A stretch of 64,000 nt of DNA, from positions 1 through 64,000 of the forward strand of contig CAIYQZ010000074.1 of the NCBI GenBank assembly GCA_903928495.1. The letters are read 5' to 3'. The notes under the pieces are model-generated. The model was not told the origin of the DNA. It was given only the letters and a program-made list of their open reading frames with translations, and did no database searches. Each line of letters opens with the position of its first letter. Position 1 is the stretch's first letter. Source of the DNA: an uncultured bacterium (lineage in GTDB: Bacteria > Pseudomonadota > Gammaproteobacteria > Burkholderiales > Burkholderiaceae_C). This document shows positions 53,774 to 61,291 of this stretch, in pieces. A program made the translations under genes and the position numbers.

Positions 53774-54364
53774 ATGAGTCACGACCCCATCACCATCGGT
53801 ATCGTCAGCATCAGCGACCGCGCCAGCAGCGGCGTGTACGAAGACAAAGGCCTGCCAGCCCTGAAGGAGTGGCTGTCTCGCGCACTCATGAACCCGCTCA
53901 CGTTCGAAGCGCGGCTCATCCCCGACGACCAAGCAACGATCAGTGCCACGCTGGTTGAACTGGTGGACAAAGTTGGCTGTTCCCTGGTGCTGACCACGGG
54001 CGGCACAGGCCCTGCCCTGCGTGATGTGACCCCCGAGGCAACGCTGGCCGTGGCCCACAAGGAAATGCCAGGATTTGGTGAGCAAATGCGCCAGATCAGC
54101 CTGCATTTCGTGCCGACCGCCATCCTCTCGCGTCAGGTGGCGGTGGTGCGTGGCAAGAGCCTGATCATCAACCTGCCAGGACAACCCAAATCGATAGCCG
54201 AAACCTTGGACGGCCTTCGGGAGGCCGATGGCTCGGTGACCGTGCCGGGCATATTTGCTGCCGTGCCCTATTGCATCGACCTGATTGGCGGGCCTTATCT
54301 GGACACCAACGAGTCCGTCTGCAAAGCGTTCCGCCCCAAAAGCGCCATTCGGCCCGCAGCCTGA
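53774..54364 (+). CDS. mog: Molybdopterin adenylyltransferase Mog
   Basis: Adenylates molybdopterin ahead of molybdate insertion, so it supports Mo enzymes such as NasA. The 196 residues carry TIGIVSISDRASSGVYEDKG at the start and the MoaB/Mog active-site motif LTTGGTGPALRDVTPEATL near residue 72-91. The C-terminal INLPGQPKSIAETL segment is the family's second signature. It lies 39 bp after darP on the same strand. The ATG at 53774 is the only reasonable start. Confidence 0.94.
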   Translation: MSHDPITIGIVSISDRASSGVYEDKGLPALKEWLSRALMNPLTFEARLIPDDQATISATLVELVDKVGCSLVLTTGGTGPALRDVTPEATLAVAHKEMPGFGEQMRQISLHFVPTAILSRQVAVVRGKSLIINLPGQPKSIAETLDGLREADGSVTVPGIFAAVPYCIDLIGGPYLDTNESVCKAFRPKSAIRPAA

Positions 54365-54368
54365 CGGC

Positions 54369-55667
54369 TCAGCGTCGGGGCTGCGCGACGGGTACCGGCA
54401 CCACCACCGCCGGCAGACCCAGCTCGGTGATTTGCGTCGCCACGCGCTGGGCATCTTCGCGAGCGCTGTAGGGGCCCACCCTCACCCGTGTGCGGGGCTG
54501 ACCGGCCATGGTGATCGGATCGCTGTACACAGGCAGCCTCTGCGCCTGGAGCTGGGTCAACACATTGGTCACGTTGGCAGGCTGGGCAAAGATGCCTACT
54601 TGCACCCCGAAAGACGTGGCTTCTGCCTTGGCCAAGGCCTTGGGTGCAACCGCCACGGGCGCAGCGTTCGTGCTGGTGGTGGCACTCGCAACGGGCTTGG
54701 CGGCCTCGGAAGTGGGCCGTTTGTCTGGCGGGGGATCCCCCGGCAACACCCAGCCCATCTGGGCCGAGGCCCACGCCTCAGACACCGGCAAGGCCACCAA
54801 CGGTGACGGCGTGGCAATGGGCTCAGGCGCGGTGGGCTTGTCGACAACCACTGCCTGCGCCGCGTCAGGTGTAGGTGCAGGAGATGTTGCGACTGCGGGT
54901 TCCGATGTTGCCTCCTGAACCTCTGGCTTGGCCGTTTCAGCGGAGGTGATTTTCAGTGTGGGGGTGGCAGTGCCGGGGGGCAACACCCGTCGCTCGCTGT
55001 CAACCACCGCGCTGGCGGGCTTGACAGGGTCGGACACCTCTTCCGGCGCAGGTACTTCTGTCAACCATTCCCAGGCATCACGGCCGTTCCAGGGCGCAAA
55101 CGTGGCCAGTGCAGGCACAAACAGCAGTAGGGCCACATTGACCAGCAACTGGCCACTCCAGCGCCGGTTGCTGCTGGCCTGGTCGGCCAGCAGATCGGCG
55201 GCAGTTTCCCGGTCAACACCCCCGACCAGCACGCGGTGAATCAACGCCATGCAGTGGCGGTAATACAAGGCGTTGGCCAGGAAACCCGCCAGAAGCGAAG
55301 CGCCCAACCAAACACCCAAACCCCACGCCAATGTCTCGACCCGCCCCAGGTCGAACATGGCAGCACCCTGCCAGGTCGCCACAGCCAACAGCGCCAGCAA
55401 AGCCGCATACCGAACGGCCCAACCCCACATTTTGCGGAAAACGAACCAGTTGACTGCCGAGAAAAACGCCGGCCAATGCCAGCCCAGACGCAACCCGGGC
55501 CCTGCTTCCTGCCGCGCAAACTGCTTGAGGTAGTAGGCCTGGTGTCGCGGACCGATGGCTGCCTTGTAGAGGTCCACCACCTTGAGTGCTCGCTCCGGGT
55601 GGGCTGCCGCTTCCGCAGCGGCTTCCGGCAGCAGCGTGGGTTCGATGGGGTCAAGGAGCTGTGCCAT
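54369..55667 (-). CDS. Membrane protein with C-terminal SPOR domain
   Basis: A 432-residue protein of unknown function. The N-terminus (to about 195) has three to four hydrophobic helices, including YAALLALLAVATW, LAWGLGVWLGASLLAGFLAN and LLVNVALLLFVPALA. It then has a long Ala/Pro/Ser/Val-rich linker (about 200-350), likely periplasmic, and a SPOR domain (about 352-425) with FGVQVGIFAQPANVTNVL and RVRVGPYSAREDAQ. SPOR domains bind denuded glycan strands at the division site, so a cell-envelope role is probable. It starts six bases after the cysE stop. Confidence 0.8.
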   Translation of the reverse strand: MAQLLDPIEPTLLPEAAAEAAAHPERALKVVDLYKAAIGPRHQAYYLKQFARQEAGPGLRLGWHWPAFFSAVNWFVFRKMWGWAVRYAALLALLAVATWQGAAMFDLGRVETLAWGLGVWLGASLLAGFLANALYYRHCMALIHRVLVGGVDRETAADLLADQASSNRRWSGQLLVNVALLLFVPALATFAPWNGRDAWEWLTEVPAPEEVSDPVKPASAVVDSERRVLPPGTATPTLKITSAETAKPEVQEATSEPAVATSPAPTPDAAQAVVVDKPTAPEPIATPSPLVALPVSEAWASAQMGWVLPGDPPPDKRPTSEAAKPVASATTSTNAAPVAVAPKALAKAEATSFGVQVGIFAQPANVTNVLTQLQAQRLPVYSDPITMAGQPRTRVRVGPYSAREDAQRVATQITELGLPAVVVPVPVAQPRR

Positions 55668-55673
55668 GGCGTG

Positions 55674-56456
55674 TCACTTGCCCACCAACTGGTTCAGCCG
55701 CTCAGCCTCAAAACACTCCTGGCGCTGGGCGTCCACCGGCACGCAGTCGGGCGTGCAGTCGGTCTGCGGGCGCGTGGCCGACAGGGTTTCGATGGCTTTC
55801 CACAGCAGGGCAATCTGGTGCTCCTGGCCAGAGGCTGAGCTGATGAGTCCGCGCAAAGCCTGGCTCACGGGATCGTCTTCCTGTGTCACGCCGTAGGCGG
55901 TGAACTTTTGCTCGGGCGTGGCATCGGCGCTGGCACCTTCTTTGGACGCAATGATGCGCGCCGGTATGCCGACCGCCGTGGCCCCGGCAGGCACGGGCTT
56001 GATGACCACTGCGTTGCTGCCAATCTTGGCGCCATCGCCCACCAGGAAGCCGCCCAGCACCTTCGCACCGGCACTGACCACCACGTTCTGGCCCAGCGTG
56101 GGGTGGCGCTTGGCCCCCTTGTACAGGCTGGTGCCACCCAGCGTCACGCCTTGATAAATGGTGCAGCCGTCGCCAATTTCGGCTGTTTCGCCCACCACGG
56201 TGCCCATGGCGTGGTCGAAAAACACCCGTTTCCCGATGACCGCGCCGGGGTGGATTTCAATGCCTGTGAGAAACCGCGACACAAGGGAAATGAAACGCCC
56301 GAGCCACTTGAGTCCGTGCGTCCAGCACCAGTGCGCACGCCGGTGAAGGATGAGCGCGTGCAGCCCTGGGTAGCAGGTCAGCACCTCGAAACGGCTGCGG
56401 GCAGCCGGGTCGCGCTCCAGGATGCAATCGATGTCGGCGCGCAGGCGTTGGAACAT
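55674..56456 (-). CDS. cysE: Serine O-acetyltransferase
   Basis: Makes O-acetylserine from serine and acetyl-CoA, the first step of cysteine synthesis. The N-terminal helical domain starts [20 protein letters not shown]. The left-handed beta-helix region from about residue 68 has [19 protein letters not shown] and [20 protein letters not shown] (catalytic His and Asp in the FFDHAMG region) and ends GIPARII. The ATG at 56456 is preferred over a TTG three codons upstream. Its C-terminal extension of about 80 residues beyond the helix is longer than in short SATs. Confidence 0.93.
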   Translation of the reverse strand: MFQRLRADIDCILERDPAARSRFEVLTCYPGLHALILHRRAHWCWTHGLKWLGRFISLVSRFLTGIEIHPGAVIGKRVFFDHAMGTVVGETAEIGDGCTIYQGVTLGGTSLYKGAKRHPTLGQNVVVSAGAKVLGGFLVGDGAKIGSNAVVIKPVPAGATAVGIPARIIASKEGASADATPEQKFTAYGVTQEDDPVSQALRGLISSASGQEHQIALLWKAIETLSATRPQTDCTPDCVPVDAQRQECFEAERLNQLVGK

Positions 56457-56508
56457 GCTTGGCAAAAGTCCGGTGGGTGTGAAAAAAAGTCAGTCTAGCG
56501 CCTGTGCC

Positions 56509-57294
56509 TCAGTCCCTGGCCGCAGCAGCGGTTTGCCGCATGGCTTTGGCCACTCCGCGCAGGATGTGGATGTCTTCTTCGGTCAGTTGTGCCCGGTTGA
56601 ACAACTGGTTGAGGCGGGGCATCAATTTCTTGGGTGCTTCGGGGTCCAGAAAGCCCACGTCCACCAAGGCCTGCTCCCAGTGCGCCAGCATGCCCTGGAC
56701 GGCTTGGGCACTGGCCTGACGGACCGTTGGCGCACCGCTGGGTGGCAGTTCAAACCCACCCAAGGCCAGCCGCCACTCATAGGCAATGAGTTGCACCGCA
56801 GCCGCGAGGTTCAGCGAGCCGAACGTGGGCAAAGTGGGGATGCTCAGGCACACATGGCTGCGGTAGACGTCTTCGTTGCGCATGCCAAAGCGCTCGCTGC
56901 CAAACAGGAAGGCCACGCCATCGGGCCAGGAATTTGAATCATTTTCATACCCTACCGCTTGCCTGTCTTCATTTGTTTGCTCTTTATTCAGCAAGAACTC
57001 AAAGTGCTGGCGTGGGCTGCGCGTGGGGGGGCCGAAATCGCGCGGCGTCATGGCGGTGGCACACAGGTGACTGACTCCGTCGAGTGCCTCATCCAGTGTC
57101 TCGACGATGCGGGCGTTGGCCAGCACGTCGTTGGCGCCGCTGGCACGCTGTATGGTTTCCTCGCGGCGCAACACATTGGCCCAGCGTGGCGCCACCAGCA
57201 CCAGATCGTCAAACCCCATGGTTTTCATGGCGCGGGCGGTGCCGCCCACGTTGCCCGCATGGCTGGTCTGTATGAGGATGAAGCGGGTTTTCAT
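56509..57294 (-). CDS. trmJ: tRNA/rRNA (cytidine/uridine-2'-O)-methyltransferase TrmJ-like
   Basis: A SPOUT-fold 2'-O-methyltransferase, probably acting on tRNA position 32. The start MKTRFILIQTSHAGNVGGTARAMKTMG carries motif 1 (here in part SHAGNVGGTARAM). AFLFGSERFGMRNED and SIPTLPTFGSLNLAAAVQL form the SAM-binding knot. Length is 261. Between them, residues about 103-121 are encoded by an AT-rich stretch matching a dispersed repeat, so the variable loop appears to have been built from it. The gene is divergent from suhB across 85 bp. Confidence 0.92.
   Translation of the reverse strand: MKTRFILIQTSHAGNVGGTARAMKTMGFDDLVLVAPRWANVLRREETIQRASGANDVLANARIVETLDEALDGVSHLCATAMTPRDFGPPTRSPRQHFEFLLNKEQTNEDRQAVGYENDSNSWPDGVAFLFGSERFGMRNEDVYRSHVCLSIPTLPTFGSLNLAAAVQLIAYEWRLALGGFELPPSGAPTVRQASAQAVQGMLAHWEQALVDVGFLDPEAPKKLMPRLNQLFNRAQLTEEDIHILRGVAKAMRQTAAAARD
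56931..56990. repeat. Dispersed repeat core embedded in trmJ
   Basis: An AT-rich stretch inside trmJ carries CTACCGCTT (56952-56960) and TTCATTTGTTTGCTCTT (56968-56984). Both occur with the same order and spacing on the reverse strand of mutS (62526-62558). The terminal inverted repeats of the other copies are not recognisable here. The segment reads through in frame in trmJ. Confidence 0.65.
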
Positions 57295-57379
57295 GGGCAG
57301 GTCGTCGTGCGGTTCAGGCGGGTAAAATCAGCGCCCATTGTCGCAATCTTGCGGCGCGCCCCCGTTCATCACACAAGTT

Positions 57380-58315
57380 ATGTCGTCCAACCTGCACCCC
57401 ATGCTGAACGTGGCCATCAAGGCCGCCCGCACCGCTGGCTCCATCATCAACCGCGCCGCGCTGGACGTGGAGTCCGTGCGAGTGTCAGCCAAACAAACCA
57501 ACGACTTCGTGACCGAGGTCGACCAGGCAGCCGAGCAGGCCATCATCGACACATTGCTGACGGCTTACCCCGACCACGGCATCCTGGCCGAGGAATCCGG
57601 CGAGCGTGCGGGCAAACACGGCGGCGCTGACCATGTCTGGATCATCGACCCGCTGGACGGCACAACCAACTTCATTCATGGTTTTCCGGTGTACTGCGTG
57701 AGCATTGCGTTGGCCGTGAAAGGAAAGCTGGAGCAAGCGGTCATTTACGACCCGACCCGCAACGACCTGTTTTGCGCCACCAAAGGCCGTGGTGCCTACC
57801 TGAACGACCGCCGCATCCGCGTGGCCAAGCGCATTCACCTGCGCGACACGCTGCTGAGCACGGGGTTCCCGTTCCGCCCCGGCGACGCGATGAAGCCTTA
57901 TCTGTCCATGCTGGGCGACATCATGCCGCGCTGCGCAGGCATCCGACGCCCAGGCTCGGCTGCACTGGACCTGGCCTACGTGGCTGCTGGTTTTTCAGAT
58001 GGTTTCTTTGAAACCGGCCTGCAACCGTGGGACATGGCCGCTGGTGCCTTGCTGGTGACCGAAGCTGGTGGGCTGGTGGGCAACTTCACCGGTGAGTCCG
58101 ACTTTTTGCACCGCAAAGAGTGCCTGGCTGCCAACCCCAAAATTTACGCGCAACTGGTGGGCGTGGTTGGCAAGTACAGCCAGTTTGCCAGCGCAGGCGA
58201 CAAGGCCGCATTGCGCCAGGGCCTGCCCACGGTCGATGAAGCCGCGCAGTTGACCCCTGAGGATGCACTGGCCGCTGCTCTGAACAAACCCGCTGCCGGC
58301 GACGCACCGTTTTGA
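57380..58315 (+). CDS. suhB: Inositol monophosphatase family protein SuhB
   Basis: A Mg-dependent phosphatase; in E. coli SuhB also joins the rRNA antitermination complex. Metal and substrate residues are visible in ILAEESGE near residue 72, [14 protein letters not shown] near 90 and [15 protein letters not shown] near 217. Length is 311 with a C-terminal tail of about 40 residues beyond the core ([15 protein letters not shown]) that is longer than in E. coli. The start [12 protein letters not shown] at 57380 fits the family. Confidence 0.93.
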   Translation: MSSNLHPMLNVAIKAARTAGSIINRAALDVESVRVSAKQTNDFVTEVDQAAEQAIIDTLLTAYPDHGILAEESGERAGKHGGADHVWIIDPLDGTTNFIHGFPVYCVSIALAVKGKLEQAVIYDPTRNDLFCATKGRGAYLNDRRIRVAKRIHLRDTLLSTGFPFRPGDAMKPYLSMLGDIMPRCAGIRRPGSAALDLAYVAAGFSDGFFETGLQPWDMAAGALLVTEAGGLVGNFTGESDFLHRKECLAANPKIYAQLVGVVGKYSQFASAGDKAALRQGLPTVDEAAQLTPEDALAAALNKPAAGDAPF

Positions 58316-58335
58316 CCGCCCCGGAGTGCGCCCCA

Positions 58336-61227
58336 TCAGTGGGGCGTGGACCCACCCAGCGTGAACCAGAACGTGGCCCCCTCCCCCGGACTTGATTGCG
58401 CCCAGATGCGGCCCCCATGCCGCTCCACAATGCGGGCCACCACTGCCAGCCCCACCCCTGAGCCACTGAAGTCGGTGGGCGAATGCAGACGCTGAAACAG
58501 GCCAAACAGCTTGTCGGCATGCGACATGTCAAAGCCCACACCGTTGTCGCGCACAAACCAGGCCGCTTCCCCCTGTTCACCGGCAGCTGCGTGGCCCACC
58601 GCAATGTGCGGAGCGGGCACTTTGGCGGAATACTTCAGAGCGTTGTCCAGCAGGTTGAACATCAGGTGGCGCAGCAGTGTGGCGTCGCCCAAGGCTATGG
58701 GCATGGGAGCCACACTCACCTCGGTTTGCGGAAACGATGGCACCAGCGAGCGCACCGCCTCGTGGGCCAGTGCAGCCAGGTCCACGGGCACTGGGTTGAG
58801 CTCGGCACGCACCACCTTGAACAGCTCCAACAGGTCGGTGATCATCACACCCATGCGGCGGGAGGCTTCGGTGATGCGGGCAAAGAGTTCACGCCCGTCG
58901 GGCGTGAGGCGTTCGGCCTCTTCCACGGCAATCAGGGCGGCAAATCCGTTGACAGCCCTGAGGGGCCCGCGCAAATCGTGGGCGATGGAGTACGACAGCG
59001 CCTCGATGTCGTGCATGGAGCGTTCCAGTTCGGCCGTGCGCTGAATAACCCGCTGCTCCAGGGTTTCATTGAGCTGGCGCACTTCTTCGCCACTTTCACG
59101 TGCCGCGGCAACCGCTTCCAGGTAGGACGTCACGTCTGCGAAAGTGCGAACGAAGCCGCCGCCAGGCAACGGGTCTGACTTGATCTCGAGAAAACGGTCC
59201 TGAGTTGTGCGGCGCACGTACTTGCGGGGCACCGTGCCATCGACAGCAGCGGCACCAGACGCGACGTAATCTCGCACCGAGCGGTCCAGCAACTCAAAGC
59301 CCGGGCCAAAATCGCCTCGCCGGTTCTGGAAGTGCACCATGTCCGATATGAGCGGCAAGCTGGCCATCAGGTCGTCGGGCAAGTCAAGCAAGGCGCACAC
59401 CTGCTGGTTGTACAGGCGCACACGGGCATCCGGCCCCACCACCATCAGGCCCTGCGACATGGCTTGCAAGGTGGTTTCCAGGGCCCGGGTCCGCTCCTTC
59501 AGCAATTCACCCGTCACGCGCAATGCGTCCTCGGCATGTTTGCTGGTGGTGATGTCAATGGTGGTGCCCGACATGACACGCGGGCGGCCATCGGCGTCCA
59601 CCAAGTTGACACGGCCACGTTCCATCAGCCACACCCAGTGCCCCTTTTTGTGGCGGAACCTGAACTGGCATTCGTAGTAATCGGCCTGGCCGTCCAGGTG
59701 GGCCTGGCTGGCAGCAGCCAGCCGTTCTTCGTCAGCGGGGTGCAGCAGCAGGTCGTAGAGTGCTTTGACGTCACGCGGCAATTCACCCAGCGTGTAGCCC
59801 ACCAACGACGCAAACCGCTCATTGAGCACCACCCCGTTGGTCACCAAGTCCCACTCCCAGGTACCTGCGCGCGTTCCGTCCACGATGGTGACCAGACGCT
59901 GGCCCGCCTCGCGCAGAGCCTCCTCGCTGCGACGCTGCGCGGTGACATCGGTGTAGGTGCGCACCCGCGTGCCATCGGGCAACGTGCGGTTGTCCAACTG
60001 CAGCCAGCGGCCATCGAGCGTCAGCCGGTGGTAACGATCGGGCAACACCGCGCCACGCGTCGGATGACGCATGAACTCACGCACAGCAGGCTCCGAGATG
60101 TTCTCAAAGTCGGCACCGAAATCCCCACGCTCGCGCATGAGGGTCACCAGCTCCTGCTCGGTCCGGCCCTGGCCCAGCCACGTGGGGTCCATGTCCAGCA
60201 TGGCTGCTGCCTTGCGGTTGAACAGCACCAGCTTGCCCTCCGCATCCACCATGGAAATGCCTTGGTCGATGCTCTCCAGCGTTGTCTCCAGCGCGGCCAG
60301 CGTCTGGCGGCTGATCTGGTCGGCGCGTCGGGCTTGCACCAGATGCGCAATGGTGTCCAAGACCGGTTGCAGAAACTCCACATCGGCCACGGTGTAACCG
60401 CCAGGCTTTTTTGCCAAACCCACCATGGCCAGCAAAGCCCCTTTGGGCCCCACAGGCAGCCCCAGAAAATGTTGGAGGGCTGGGTGTCCGCGAGGCACGC
60501 CATGCGCTCGCGGGTCTTGGTTTGGCTCGTTGGACACCACCGGCTCGCCGGTGCGCAAGGCCGCGCCGAACAGGCCGTCAAGGTTGCGGAACACCATGCC
60601 GGTGGTGCCGCTGCCGCCATAGGCAGCACGCGACGCATCGTCCCAAGCGATATTGCTGATGGCGTGGATGTTCAGCCAGGGCTGATCGGGTGCGTCGTAG
60701 AAAACCTCGCCCACAAACCCGAATGCGCTGCCGGTGAGGGTCAGCAGATCGGACAACACACCGTTGAACGCTTCGCGGTTGTTGGCGGTGCGTATGAAAC
60801 TGGCCTGCATGTGGCTGATGGCCTGCACCAGCGCGTGTTGTCGCCGCAGGGCACCGGAGGTTTGCCTGTTGCGCAAAGCCGAGCGAATCTGCGCCAGCAT
60901 GAGGCTGGCAAACCCGGCGCTGGTGTCTTCAAACACATAGTCGGCAAAACCCAACTCCAGCATCTGGGCCGCCGCCAGCTCGTTGCCCCGGTCAATCGAG
61001 AGAATCACCGGTGTGCCCGGCACCATCGGCGGCACATCGAATGCGGCGCCGTCGGGCAGCGGGTGATGCACCAGCAGCAGGTCCACAGCATCGCGTGCCA
61101 ACGCCAGCCTGGCTTGCGCCAACGTGGCCACGTGCACCAGGCGCCACACTGCGCCGTCGCCGTGCATGGCCGTGCGGATGCAATTGGCCGCCGCCGACTG
61201 ACCGCCCACCTTGAGAATGACCACCAT
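58336..61227 (-). CDS. Soluble multi-PAS/GAF sensor histidine kinase with degenerate receiver N-terminus
   Basis: A 963-residue kinase with no membrane helix. Residues about 1-115 look like a receiver fold but start ILKVGGQS instead of an acidic pocket, so they probably cannot be phosphorylated. A GAF-like region (about 130-310) follows, then three PAS regions ([39 protein letters not shown] and [20 protein letters not shown]). HisKA has [18 protein letters not shown] near 745, phytochrome-kinase style, and the ATPase has [18 protein letters not shown] and [17 protein letters not shown] near 922. The start at 61227 is uncertain; an ATG at 61257 is possible. It is divergent from mutS. Confidence 0.88.
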   Translation of the reverse strand: MVVILKVGGQSAAANCIRTAMHGDGAVWRLVHVATLAQARLALARDAVDLLLVHHPLPDGAAFDVPPMVPGTPVILSIDRGNELAAAQMLELGFADYVFEDTSAGFASLMLAQIRSALRNRQTSGALRRQHALVQAISHMQASFIRTANNREAFNGVLSDLLTLTGSAFGFVGEVFYDAPDQPWLNIHAISNIAWDDASRAAYGGSGTTGMVFRNLDGLFGAALRTGEPVVSNEPNQDPRAHGVPRGHPALQHFLGLPVGPKGALLAMVGLAKKPGGYTVADVEFLQPVLDTIAHLVQARRADQISRQTLAALETTLESIDQGISMVDAEGKLVLFNRKAAAMLDMDPTWLGQGRTEQELVTLMRERGDFGADFENISEPAVREFMRHPTRGAVLPDRYHRLTLDGRWLQLDNRTLPDGTRVRTYTDVTAQRRSEEALREAGQRLVTIVDGTRAGTWEWDLVTNGVVLNERFASLVGYTLGELPRDVKALYDLLLHPADEERLAAASQAHLDGQADYYECQFRFRHKKGHWVWLMERGRVNLVDADGRPRVMSGTTIDITTSKHAEDALRVTGELLKERTRALETTLQAMSQGLMVVGPDARVRLYNQQVCALLDLPDDLMASLPLISDMVHFQNRRGDFGPGFELLDRSVRDYVASGAAAVDGTVPRKYVRRTTQDRFLEIKSDPLPGGGFVRTFADVTSYLEAVAAARESGEEVRQLNETLEQRVIQRTAELERSMHDIEALSYSIAHDLRGPLRAVNGFAALIAVEEAERLTPDGRELFARITEASRRMGVMITDLLELFKVVRAELNPVPVDLAALAHEAVRSLVPSFPQTEVSVAPMPIALGDATLLRHLMFNLLDNALKYSAKVPAPHIAVGHAAAGEQGEAAWFVRDNGVGFDMSHADKLFGLFQRLHSPTDFSGSGVGLAVVARIVERHGGRIWAQSSPGEGATFWFTLGGSTPH

Positions 61228-61291
61228 CGCTGCTGCCCCAAAAGCTGTGGCAGGCATGATAGAACACGCCCCCTGCCCACACCGTTGTCCC

